Assembly: GCF_905163445.1 (NCBI RefSeq)
Contig: NC_053193.1
Coordinates: 6,510,001 to 6,574,000 of the forward strand
From: Pararge aegeria
Taxonomy: Eukaryota > Arthropoda > Insecta > Lepidoptera > Nymphalidae
Direction: 5' to 3'
Length of the DNA: 64,000 nucleotides
This document shows, in pieces, positions 50,724 to 62,444 of the stretch (positions within the stretch are counted from its first letter, which is position 1; each line of letters starts with the position of its first letter). The notes under the pieces were generated by a model, which saw only the letters and a list, made by a program, of their open reading frames with translations, was not told the origin of the DNA and ran no database searches. Made by a program: the position numbers and the translations under genes.

Positions 50724-51799
50724 TATTTTCCATTAAAAAAATGACCCAGCTTGTGTATAGTAAGATGTTATTGACAGTCAGTAGGCACTGGGCACCTATC
50801 CAAATAAACCCAGACCTCTTGACAGTTAGAATTTTTTCTTCCAGCAAATTCTATGGTGTAAAAATACTTAAAACCTACATTTCTGAATAATTTACTGCGC
50901 CGAATAAAATAATTAACAGATTATTAGCCAAATAGTTCTTTAGAACAGTCAATAAATCGGAAAAATTAAGGAAATTATACAGATGCTCTGACTTTTCTCT
51001 TAGACCATAGATAGTATCATACACAGATATTTGATATCATATTAATGTGTGCCATAGACTGAAGTACAGATTGGATTGTAGTAGACCGCAGCTCACCACA
51101 TACTCTTTTTCTGGTCTACCATAGACTCAAGTACCGACCCGACTCGACCCTTGATGTTATGGTCAATAATGTCGATATAACTATGAATACTATAACATTG
51201 AATATGACTCCTATGACGGCAAAAGTATCGAAAGAATCTAATGTTATGATAGTCTTTATATAGTGTTTTACATATATACGCAGTTGATACGGTAGTAAAT
51301 AGCTCTACTGCCCACCTTTTCCAAAACAAAAGTCAGTATAAAACTAAGACAAAGCCAACGCAAGGTATCATGATAAAAGGTCCAGAAAAACTTACATAGG
51401 CAGGTTTCGTCAGCTCAAGTTTCAACCAATAAGGATACAAATATAACGCTGCCGTATGCTATGGTTTCATTATTAGAGCAATATGTATTAGTCTATGGTA
51501 CTTTATCATTATCTATGGAAGTGTTTCATCCACTTCATCACACAGAAAAAAACACTTGATCGTCTCTTGGTTTCGTTGACCGAACAACTTGTTTATAAAT
51601 TGTTTTCTAATTTAATTTAAAGAAATAAGTTTATTTCTATGTTTATACAACATGGTTTCTTATAAAATTGCAAAAAGTATTTATACTATAGTTAGCTACC
51701 TAGGCGCCTACGAGTTGTGATTATAAAGCAATAGTAGTGATATTTTCTCACATAATTATGGTTAACTGACGTTATAGTTAAGACTGTGCATCCTCAATT
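50724..51799. promoter_or_regulatory. Shared upstream region of GID4 and Pkn
   Basis: The 1,076 bases lie between two divergent start codons, so both promoters and both 5' UTRs must be here unless there are distant untranslated exons. 'tctatgg' and its inverse 'ccatag' recur several times (near 51,006, 51,053, 51,120, 51,493 and 51,515). I see no clear TATA box or initiator that fixes a start site. Confidence 0.5.
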
Positions 51800-54700
51800 A
51801 TGGCAGACCCAGGTTATTACCACAGTGATTATATTCGATTCGGTGTCAAGTATGGAGTTAAGACGGAGTGTATTCCAGAAATAGCTTTGCCGTCTAAGTT
51901 GGAAGAACTCAAGGATGTCATACGTAGGGAGATACGTAAAGAACTCAAAATAAAGGAAGGCGCGGAGAAGTTACGCGAAGTCGCCACCGATCGAAAATCT
52001 CTATCTCATGTAGCGTATATTGTCAAAAATGCTAATATAAAGCTTAACGAGCTGAAGTCTGACTTGCAAGAGTTGGAATCGCAACTTCTTTTGTCACGCG
52101 GTCAGTCGACACCGACGTCGCCGGAAGACTTGTCTTACGATGAAGAGATCATACTGGCCTCGGAAGCAGCGCAACAACAGCGTCAACTGGGAGAAGGTAC
52201 GACTGATCGGAAGTTGGCTACGTTAGAAAAACAATTGAATATAGAGTTAAAGGTGAAACAAGGGGCCGAAAATATGATACAGAGCATTAGTAGTAGCAAC
52301 CAACGTGATAAAAAGCTCCTCGCTGAGGCACATCAGATGCTCGCCGATTCAAAGGATAAGATTGAATATCTCAAGTTGCGTATTTCAAAGTTGAGTAAGC
52401 AACAAAAGGGTGATAATGCAAGTGCAAATGGAGATGGGAGAAGTACAGACATAGGTGGAGTTGAACCTCTGCTTGATGAGAGGATTGCAGAACTACGAAA
52501 CCGCTTACGCATAGAGGCAGCTGTGGTTGAAGGATCTAAAAATGCCATAAGACTTTTACAGAGTGACAAGAAGGTAACTGATAAGAAAGCTCTTCAAGAA
52601 GCCCAGGCTAGCTTGCATGAATCCACTCAAAAGTTAGATTTGCTTCGTAGGTCCTTAGATATGCGCCGCCAAGAGCTACCTGCTGAAAGTGCTGCATTTA
52701 TTGAATTAGGACATGAATTACGTAGCACTGGCTCTAGTCCTGGGTACATCAGTTTGTCAGGTGCAGGTGGACCAAGAAGCCAATTCATGTCCCCAGCTCC
52801 AATGATCAGTCCATGTGTGCAAGTGACAGGTACATTGGAGGTTAGATTGATGGGTTGTCAAGATCTATTGGAGGATGTGCCAGGACGTAGTCGTAGGGAC
52901 CCACTAGCTAGTCCTTCAGACTTAAAATCCTTTGTCAAAGGAGTCACAATACGTAACTCAATTAAATATACCTACAGCATTAAAGAGGACACAAGCAATG
53001 AAATCATGGCAGTGATGAAGTTGGACAACCATACTGTGGCTCAAACCAGTTGGAGACCTTGCTCTCAGCAGGCCTGGGATCAAAGGTAATTTTAATACAT
53101 CAATAGTATTAATTCTTTTGCTAGTTTATTAAATGGTTAGTAAATTAAGGGTTTTCTGTTGCATTACGGGATAGGCGGTACTCTTTTCATGATGCATCAT
53201 AATATTTTCTTAACACCTTGTAAATAATGTGGAATAATGTTGGAACAGTTATTTTGTGTTTTGTTGAACTTCAACTGAGAGCAGATTTTAAACGTCAGAG
53301 AGTGACAAAATATTGCATAACTATTCCTTTGTTTATTAAACATCTATTTGTAAGGCCCTGTGTTGTTTATTCCAAAGCACGATAACGTGTAAGCAAATGT
53401 AAGGTGTTCCCTTACAAAAAAGGATAAATTACTATAAATATTGTGCTTACCATAATCAAACATCGACAAATGTTTTAAATGTGAAAAACCAAGAAAAAAC
53501 AATCCTTAAACCATACATTTTATTGAATAGAATCAATATAAGGAACTATTTTTCTCTACTCTAGCAAATTTAAAATGCTTCACCAACAAAAATTTACAAT
53601 GTGAAAATGTTTTAACAAAACTTAAACATATATTTGTGCAAATTATAACTTTTTTGCAATAGTTAATTGCATAAATCATCCAAGATGTGTGAACATAATT
53701 CTTTGGATCTATTCTTTGAATTATAATCTTTATGATTCTTTCATGTGTGATTACTCATATGTACTATCTTATCTATAGGCCTTGTTCACATATTTGTTAT
53801 GTGAGTAAGATTACTCTACGATACTACCCTGTGTTAGTACTACAGTATGTCATAATTTAATATGCTTAAACTGCAATAATAAAGGCACAATAATTTAATA
53901 ACTTTTCAATACATTTGCTAAAATGGTGGCTCTTATTCACTCCTGTCTATTATATAGCTCTTGAGCACAAAAGATCCTGGAGGGTCGAAGTGCATCCGCC
54001 AAAGCGGGACTCATTACAAGATAGATATAGCTCTTACTCACTATTTTCAAAACTACAGTATTACTTTTAACAATGTGTAGTAAATACTAATCATAATGTT
54101 ATTGGATATATAAATCACAGTTCAAATAATTTGCGCTTTATGAAATACTAAGACCTCTCTATTTCAATATCATGTTTCTTTTTCATTAGAATTTATTAAG
54201 TTCATGTCCGTTTTTGCTTAGGTAAGAGTTAGTCTTGAGCCATTTTTTTTTAAACAGAGAAAATGCCTAAGGCACGCCGCTCCAGCACAGCTCCTGCTCG
54301 GGCAGGAGGCAAATTTCTCCCCGGGAAAAGGATGAAAAAATTATCTTCTCCCACAGCTTAATTAACTCTCAGACACTCTGGTGCACAAGTGGAAATAATA
54401 TCCAAATAATATAATATGTGTAATAAATAAACGGGGTAAACTTCTCCTATTCCCTGTTCCAGTGCTTTAAAAGGTGGACATGTTAATTACATCTCTTTTG
54501 AGCAAAAAGAGTTGTTATGAGGGGCTTGCACCTACTTAAACCTATTTCTGTCCTCTGAACCTATAGGCAAGAGTATAGGATGCACTTACGTATTCACCAC
54601 ATGCCCTGGAACCCTATTTGATATCCATGTTTTAAGCATCATGAGAAATTCGCGCTTATCTATCAGATTTGCCCGCTCGCGATTGAGGAGTCAAACTCTA

Positions 54701-57700
54701 TCGTCAAAGTAAAATGGACCATTACACTCTAAGTTTTAGAGTCGCAAATCCTATAATTTTATGATTTTATTTGACAATAATTCTGTCAAAAAACCTGGGC
54801 TAGAGACTTGTAGCGAAATTTGAGATTTAATGCGAAACAGAGTAAAAGATTATTTTACTCCGATGTTCAAGTATTTCCTTATACTATCATTGAAGAATTC
54901 CTGTGCTTTTACTTGCCCTGACCGATACACACACTCTCAAACAACTTTTTGATTGTGAGCGAGCAACACTTGTTAGTTAGTTAGTTAGTTAGTACAAGTG
55001 TTGCTCGCTCACAATCGAAAAGTCGCTCGGATATTATTTGTTTGGCTGTTGTACTCCACTCAAAAAATATATATCTGAAAGTTTAAAAAAAATATCTTGT
55101 CCTTTAAATAGTAATATTTCAATTATGAAAAAACACGGTTAAAGTACGAAGATTTCGCGATTAAAATGTGGTACATTTGGCATCCCAATTTCGGAAATAA
55201 GAAATTCAAAATGTTTTTATTCATGTAGGCCTATCACAGGCACTTATGAAAAAAGCTAAGTTTTCCAAGGAGGGAAAAATATTCAAAATATTTTTTAAAA
55301 AGACGAAAGTTAAATGGAGTCTAAAATTAGGAAATGTCAGACTCCATTTAACGCGTTTCGAATGCGCTGATAAAACTAGCTCAGATACACAATCACAGTG
55401 TAATCCTATGAAAAACAGTAAATTGTATATTTTTACGTTTTAATGCACTTGTGTGCAATTGTGCATTGTACATGCTCAAAACATCGGCGCGTTTTAAGAG
55501 CGACGTATTGTTTCTTTTTTACTTCTTTGTAATAGGTGTATATATCTAGAAATGTCATTAAATGAGAATGTCTGTTTAAACCAAACTCTTTAAATTGATC
55601 TGAAATTTCTGAGATAGGCTGTAATTTATTTTTGTGGTTCTATTTTTATACAATCTTAAACTTATTATCAGCTGATTTCAATAACAAAAAGATGTGAAAG
55701 GGAAGAAAGGGGTATTTATAAATATATAAATCCCTTCAGCCTTCGAGCTTAGCCGATTCAAGAGCCTTAGTCCTTGAAACTTGTAACCCTATTTAATATA
55801 AAACTCAGTTCTAAAGAGGTTCAGTTAACATAAAGCCCTTATTGTATGTTCGGTGTTCCTATGGATTCATTAATTGTTAATAACGACTGTAAGTATTAAT
55901 AATAGTCTCTTGATACTGTCCTTACGTGTGCGCGCGGTTCTTTACACGCGCTACTTGCAGTACGAGTGGAACGAAAACCGCATCAAGAATTGAAAATGAA
56001 AATTTATTGTTCACAAATCACCATAGCGGATAAGGCGGAGAGACCTTGTGATAACAATAAATCAGATACGAAAAGAAACTTCACCGAAAAAAGGGTCCGG
56101 AATTCTTTTTTCGGTCATGCTGATGCTCAGATAGTTTAACTGACTTTGCAATTTCAATGGGGATTTGCGTGCCCCTTCAAATACCAAAATATTCTTAAGG
56201 AGAATAAACGTCTGACAGGCGCGGGTCGTACCTCAAATTATGCTTAAACTAAAGTCTGTCTTCTAGTTTCAAGAAAACATGTTCTGAACCCACAACGTGG
56301 GATAGGGGCAAAAAGAAGACTTAGTATTGCTTTGATTTGAGATTGCAAACGATAAATGATGAAATGCTAAGAGCGATAATGATGGGATAATTCTATAACT
56401 GTAAAAAAACAACCTAACCGTTTTCGCACACAGAACCGGAACTACGGCAATATTTACAAAAAAGAAAACATTAAATTATTTGAGAAATATTAAAGTCTTG
56501 GACATGGTTATTTATAGGCTTGTTCAAATGCCTTACCTACTCTTTGAAATTCTAAAAACTCCTTTTGAATCCGCTAGCCACGTACTCGGCAGTTCTAAAT
56601 TTCGGGCTAAATGGCTTGAATTTTTGGAACACTTTTGCGGACTCCAAGTTGATTTCGTTCAATGATTGGATATTGAAGGATTGAGTTGGAGGCAATGATG
56701 TTGTTGCGATGTCGAGCGTGCCCTTGTGTGCTAAGGCACTACACGAGCAATAGATTCACTACGTTAACAGTTTAATGTAGATACATATTCTAAAAACGCA
56801 GCGATTAGAAATACATGTTCCATAAGTTTAAGATAACCTAGACTATGATAGTGCGACCAAATTTAATCGAAGCAACCTACTAAACGATTAAATATTCTAT
56901 ATACTTTCTATATGATACTTTAAACTAGTTATTACACCCGAAGCTCCATTAAACAACAAACTGTTATTTGGCATAGAAATAATTATTTCATTTACTTAGT
57001 AAATCAAACGACTAACCTGTTAGGGAATACGGCAGTTATTTTAAACCCATATACCTAATCGGTTTCCAGGCGACATTGTAACAGAACGCCAAAACGTTTA
57101 GCAGCACGTATTTGTTGGTAGGTTTAATTGCAGGTATTTTTAATGGATATGCAGTATATCTACCGCTTTAAAGCTACGAAAATTTTGAAGAACTCCTTGG
57201 TTAAAGCTGTGGATTTAAGTGGCAGGTTCCGGGTTGTATCCTCGGCAGGGGCTATTTGGGAATTTACAATTTCTGTATTTTCTCTGGTCTGGTCTAATGG
57301 GAGGCTTCCATCGTGGCTAGTTATAAATAAATAAATAATTTATATACTACGACAACGCACACATCGCCATCTAGCCCCAAATTAAGCGTAGCTTGTGTTA
57401 TGGGTGCTGAGATGACTGATGAATATTATTTATTAATACTTATAATATACATATAAACACCCAGACACTGAAAAACATTCATGCTCATCACACAAACATT
57501 TTTCAGCTGTGGGAATCGAACCCACCGCCTTGGACTCAGAAAGCAGGTTCGCTGCAAACGGCGCCACAAAGTCAAAGTTACCACCCTACCGATAAATACA
57601 TGCCGTTAAGCGATTTACCGTTCCAGCACGATATCGCGTAGTAACCTATTGGGAGTATGGGTTTAATGTAACTGCCATACCCCTAACATTTTAGCCCATT

Positions 57701-60003
57701 ACCATCTTAGACTGCATCATCACTTACCATCAGATGATATTGCAGTCAAGGGCTAACTTATAGCGAGAAAAATAAGTATTTTTACGGCATAGATGTTCAT
57801 AATAATTGGTTTTATGTTCCCGATTTTACCGAACCGTGTCTCTTATTTGTATATTTGATATATTTAAACGAGCAATACTGTTAAATAAATATTTAAATAT
57901 ATTTTCACGAAAATGGCTAATGGTATAGATGGAGTTTTGGATTCTTAAGTTTTTGCTTCGTAAGTTTGTTGTTTTTGTTGTGAGATGTCGTTAAAATACC
58001 ATCCGAATATTTTATATTGCTTGGGCTTAAAACTGTTCTCTCGATTCGAATGAAAATTTATATTTAGTTAATATTACTTTTCAATAAGTATCATCTCGGA
58101 ATAAACGCGATTATACACGCAGTCATAATGATTATTTAGAATGTTTTAATAAACTACAATAATATTTAGTTAAGATGTCGAGTTTACTTGTTTGTCTTAT
58201 TGTTTCAGATTTACCATCAAGCTGGACAAGTCCAGAGAACTGGAAATTGGTATTCATTGGAAGGATTGGCGTGGGCTGTGTGCTGTAAAATTTTTGCGTT
58301 TGGAAGAATTTATTGATGACATCAGACACGGCATGGCATTGGAACTCGAACCTAAGGGGGTTTTATTTGCTGAAATCAAATTTTTAAATCCAATTATTTC
58401 CAGAAAACCTAAACTACAAAGGCAGCGTAAAATCTTCAAACAGCAAGGCAAGAATATACCGAGACATGATATGCGCATACCTGCTGTTGTGATTGGCAGA
58501 CTTCTGAAAGGATCCTCACCTTCTATACAGAATATATCTCATATTCAATCACATCAGCATGCATTTGAACCTAGTATTGACAACAAAGATATTGAAAATC
58601 CTCATGCTACACTTGTCGGAATGGCTGCAGTGCGACCACTGGGTCTGCCGACTACTCCACAGACGCCTATTACTCCACCACCAAAACCAACGTTGCCTTT
58701 ACAGCCACCTCCTAATGTATCTACCCTCAGAATGGAAAAGGAATTACAAGAAGCGTTTGCCTTCCTAGAAGATTCTTATACCAGAGACTCGTATATCTCA
58801 AAAGAACCACAAACTTCTTCATGCAACACACCTCTTGTTGAGTACCCCCCATCGCCATCACCAAAATTAGTTCTCGAATTTCCAAGCAATGAAGATCAAA
58901 TAATAGAGGTAACAAGTAACATGCGTATTTCATCATCACGTTCTTCGTCAGTTATAGAAACACTGGGTAAGGACTTTGATTCTAGGAGGCAATCAGGGGA
59001 CATGTCTATGACGAGCTTTAGACTTTTGAGTGTTTTAGGAAGAGGTCATTTTGGAAAAGTAATATTAGCTCAGTATAAACCTACTAATGAATATTTTGCG
59101 ATAAAAGCTTTAAAGAAAGGTGATATAATTGCCAGAGACGAAGTTGATTCTTTACTGTCTGAAAAGCGTATTTTTGAGGTAGCCAACGCAATCAGACACC
59201 CATTTTTAGTTAATCTATTTGCATGTTTTCAAACTGACCAACATGTGTGTTTTGTGATGGAATATGCAGCTGGAGGTGATCTTATGATGCACATACACGC
59301 AGATGTGTTCACAGAACCCAGGGCAGTATTTTATGCAGCTTGTGTAGTATTAGGTTTACAGTATTTACATGAAAATAATATAATTTATAGAGATTTAAAA
59401 CTAGATAACCTGCTCCTTGATACTGAAGGATATGTAAAAATTGCCGATTTTGGTCTATGCAAAGAAGGAATGGGTTGGGGAGACCGCACTGGTACGTTTT
59501 GTGGCACTCCAGAGTTCCTTGCTCCAGAAGTTTTAACTGAAACTTCATATACTAGAGCTGTTGACTGGTGGGGCCTTGGAGTTTTAATATTTGAAATGTT
59601 AGTGGGAGAGTCCCCATTCCCAGGTGAAGATGAAGGTGAAGTGTTTGACTCCATTGTGAATGATGAAGTTCGCTATCCTAGAACTTTATCCCTAGAAGCC
59701 ATTGCCCTGATGCGTAGATTACTAAGAAAAAATCCAGAACGACGCTTAGGGTCCTCTGAAAGAGATGCAGAAGATGTGAAAAAACAAGCATTCTTTCGCA
59801 ATGTTGACTGGGAGCAATTACTACTTCGTAAAGTCAAACCACCATTTGTGCCAACAATTAATAACCTTGAAGATGTCAGTAACTTTGACAGTGAATTTAC
59901 TTCAGAAGCGGCAGTATTGACTCCACCTAAAGAGCCTCGTCCTCTCAGCAATGCAGACCATAAACTCTTTACAGACTTCACATACATGGCAGATTGGTGC
60001 TAG
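51800..60003 (+). CDS. Pkn: Protein kinase N (Rho/Rac-effector AGC kinase), 1,026 aa
   Basis: Two coding exons: 51800-53085 and 58209-60003. The donor CAAAG|GTAAT and acceptor TTTCAG|A rebuild the family sequence AWDQRFTIKLDKSRELEI in frame. Domains: three HR1 coiled-coil repeats (about 31-99, 132-201, 221-291) that bind Rho/Rac GTPases; a C2-like domain (about 339-475) ending near RKPKLQRQRKIF; a Pro-rich linker with PPKP/TPPP (about 580-610); a kinase domain from F699 with GRGHFGKV (706-713), Lys728, YRD Asp824 and DFG Asp842; activation-loop Thr858 in GTFCGTPEF; and an AGC tail with turn-motif Thr1000 (TPP). The hydrophobic motif is FTDFTY (1016-1021). All catalytic residues are intact. 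Human PKN2 is of similar length. Odd points are only one coding intron and Thr1020 where vertebrate PKNs carry Asp. The signals act at the cytoskeleton in known family members. Confidence 0.96.
54250..54430 (-). repeat. Dispersed repeat, family G
   Basis: On the minus strand it reads 'tttggatattatttccac', 'agctgtgggagaagat' and 'cttttcccggggaga', the same order as at 30.27 kb. It sits in the Pkn intron. Confidence 0.65.
54944..55023. repeat. Hairpin: 29-bp stem, TTAG-repeat loop
   Basis: Arms 54,944-54,972 and 54,995-55,023 pair over 29 bases with a single G/T position; the inner 22 ('gattgtgagcgagcaacac' onwards) are perfect. The 22-base loop is five TTAG units plus TA. It lies inside the Pkn intron. 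Stem length would suit a pre-miRNA-like hairpin, but a young fold-back insertion is equally possible. Confidence 0.85.
57040..57790. mobile_element. Nested SINE cluster (A reverse, A forward, B inserted)
   Basis: 57,040-57,122 is a reverse fragment of family A. 57,150-57,790 is a forward family A copy ('ttctctggtctggtctaatg' to 'gcagtcaagggctaacttat'). It is split at 'ccatcgtggctagtt' / 'agttaccaccctaccg' by a reverse family B SINE (57,328-57,577, with 'gggaatcgaacccaccgcct'). A short AGTTA-like duplication marks the join. At least three insertion events occurred in the Pkn intron. Confidence 0.8.
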
Positions 60004-60400
60004 GAAAAAATAATTCAATACGTTTATTATATTAAAAGAAGGTAGAATAATTCTTAATCATAAAAACCCCATTGCCTTAAATGTGTGAGTGAAAAAATCT
60101 GTATTTTGATATATTAATCTTAACTATACAGAAGGGTATCTAATGTAGATATACCATGTTAACTTGTATTTAATGCAGTTGAATGCAATATTTTATAATA
60201 AATTGTGTAATTTAGTATCGTAAGTTTTAAATAGCCCTAATCTTTATTTTTTTAAAAACATTGTGTTACAGATATATATATTATGTAGTTATGAAATGAT
60301 TAACGTAGAAATTAAATATTTTAAGTAAAAGCGTGTCAAATAAATCATTGTTTTCAGTCAATTCTTTACTTATCAGTGAAATAAAGATATCAATAAAATA
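60004..60400 (+). terminator. Pkn 3' UTR and polyadenylation signals
   Basis: AATAAA occurs at 60,339-60,344, 60,380-60,385 and 60,392-60,397, 340-390 bases after the stop codon, in AT-rich sequence. This is the likely transcript end. The SINE begins 90 bases further on. Confidence 0.6.
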
Positions 60401-60490
60401 TTTTTTTAACTATTCATTTTATTATAAAAAGATTTCAAACAAACTTAGCCAAGTACAAAAATGTGAATTAGAAAACATTATTTTAACATT

Positions 60491-60800
60491 AACTGCCTCA
60501 TTGATCTAATGGTTTGCATGTTTAACTATGGATCTAAGAGTTTGATTCAATGATCACGCTAAAGTAATCAGTACACCCCAAAGTTAGGCAGTTGGGTTTT
60601 TCAACCCTGTGTCTTAACCAGCACTATTTCTATTGGTCTTTGTTTTTACTAACAAGTGATATTAATTGTAAAATTAAATCTGCACTAGAGCAGTGTGGGT
60701 GCATTCATGCAAGTTCTAATAAAATTGCTAAATCCCTCTCTTCCATTGCAGAGAAGAATTATTCCCAGCAGTAGGACATTGGGGATAACTGGCTTAATCA
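60491..60800 (+). mobile_element. SINE family D
   Basis: The tRNA-like head 'aactgcctcattgatctaat' and a decayed B box are followed by 'taaccagcactatttct'. The tail 'cccagcagtaggacattggg' is typical of lepidopteran SINEs. It lies between the 3' ends of Pkn and the KCTD gene. The 60- and 61-codon ORFs here are repeat sequence. Confidence 0.7.
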
Positions 60801-61693
60801 ATAAACTTTTATGTTTCTCATTAATTTATGCGCATATTAATCTATTACATATTTGTACTAAATTTCTAGTTTATGTCTGATAAATCTTTATTAGTTTCCT
60901 CAAGCACAAACCAGCATTTTCAATTAAAACCTGAGTATTGCTCAATATATTTCAGGCATTTACTTATTAATTTAATTTAGTATTTAGGTATTTGCCATTA
61001 AACTAACCTAATGAATTAGATAAGTGTCTTACATAAGGCACCTAATGGTGTCAAGTCTGTTGTGCACAAATTTCTTTAAGTAAAAAAAAAGATACGTCTT
61101 AAATAGTGCTATCCTCTTCCACTGGAATTATTGAACACACTTGAGTAAGATAAAAACCTTTTAGACCCATAAATTAAGCTAAGAGATTAGGGTACAACAG
61201 AATCAGCACCAATGTTAAAATCTTTCTATCACATTGCGATGATATCAATGATTTTTATTATAGAAATGTTACATCCATATACAGCTGTTTCTATAATTTT
61301 AGCTACTGCTTTCATGACATTTTTTCTTACACCAATTAGGTTTTAATTATTCCAGATTGGGTTATAAGGTAAGTTTTGGGTCTTTACTTTGGGATGTGTA
61401 TGTAACATAACTATTAAACTTATATATAATAATATCATTGATGTTAATTAAGCTTTTTTGCTTATTATTAAGACTTCCACATCTTGACAGGCCAGATTTT
61501 TAAATTATTTAAAAATCTGGCATTTAAAATATTAATGTATCAAGTGGCAACACTTCTAACAGTTTCATATAATAATTTTTCTAGCGGCTACAATCACATT
61601 TAACATGAAATCATAGAACTAAAAATCTATTTCCACACTCTTATATTATTTACACAAAAGTCTTAAAATATTTTTACCAAATATGAGGTATAT
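60801..61693 (-). other. Convergent intergenic DNA and probable 3' UTR of the KCTD gene
   Basis: AT-rich sequence. A minus-strand AATAAA at 61,254-61,259 would give a 3' UTR of about 430 bases. A short inverted repeat ('ccagatttttaaatta' / 'ttaaaaatctgg') lies at about 61,492-61,520. No ORF of note was found. Confidence 0.4.
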
Positions 61694-62444
61694 TCACATT
61701 CTTGAACCCTTTTGCTGCAATACTTTTGCCCGGTCAGTGGGCTCAATGTCATTGCTGTTAAGAGAACTGCCACATTCACGGCTGACCACACATAAAAATT
61801 CTGCGTGTTCCTCATTGCCATAGTTGTATTGTGACCCAATATTGATTAACTGCTCAAACTTCCACCCGTCAGACATGGTGGACACCATTTGTGTAAGTTC
61901 CTCTTCATGAAACTGTAACACTCTGTACACATGCTTTTTTGAGTCTTTGAGAGGCCTTCGCTCCCTCAAACAAATTCTTTCTTTCACTAATCTTATAAGT
62001 TCCGTTATATTATAAAATTCTGCTTCTTCTAGAACACCTTCTTCGGCTATGTCGTTATTTATAACGAGCTTACCGTGACGAAGATAATTGAGTACTGGTG
62101 AAAAGTATGTAGCATCTCTATCTATTAAATAAGCACCTGTTTCGTCCTGGAAAACAATTGTTGATGTTTATAAAAGGTTCACTTACGTCACTTCGCCATG
62201 ATGCTAAAACAAGTAATCATTGAATAACTAATTCTTTACTCACCCTATCCGAAATTAAGTCACTGTCCTCTTGTATTAAACGACAAAGAAACGAATTTGG
62301 GTCCCTAGATAAAGTAGTCTTAGTAGTTAAAAAATATGTTCCACCAACATTTAGTTTTACCCATTGCTTACTACTTCGTCTTTCATTATTAAATGTTTGT
62401 ATATTTTCTTTACAAAAATGTTCATCACCTACATAATCCGCCAT
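61694..62444 (-). CDS. inc: KCTD5/insomniac-type BTB adaptor of Cullin-3, 217 aa
   Basis: Two minus-strand exons: 62244-62444 and 61694-62146, with donor AGG|GTGAGT, acceptor TTCCAG|GAC and phase 0. The N-terminal about 26 residues are variable. Then comes a T1/BTB domain: KQWVKLNVGGTYFLTTKTTL (26-45), SRDPNSFL, the junction SDR|DETGAYLIDRD, YFSPVLNYLRHGKL and VLEEAEFYNI. The C-terminal part has YRVLQFHEEELTQM, SDGWKFEQLI, the EFLCVVSRECG strand and DRAKVLQQKGSRM at the end. This order and wording match the KCTD2/5/17 group and Drosophila insomniac. Those proteins form ring-like oligomers, recruit substrates to Cullin-3 ubiquitin ligases and, in fly, control sleep. Its length equals the fly protein closely. 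It is tail to tail with Pkn. Orthology to insomniac is well supported, but a sleep role here is inference. Confidence 0.94.

Larger units (their letters stand above)
53086..58208 (+). other. Single 5.1-kb coding intron of Pkn
   Basis: GT-AG intron in phase 2 inside the C2-like domain. It carries repeat family G (54.25-54.43 kb, -), a striking hairpin (54.94-55.02 kb) and a nested SINE cluster (57.0-57.8 kb). Short ORFs (55,246, 56,480 and 57,128) have no domain. I found no additional in-frame exon, and none is needed because the flanking exons join to an uninterrupted family sequence. Confidence 0.7.

Noticed and set aside
54973..54994. TTAG units as interstitial telomere repeat
   Set aside because: The insect telomere unit is TTAGG; here the unit is the 4-mer TTAG, repeated only five times, forming a hairpin loop.
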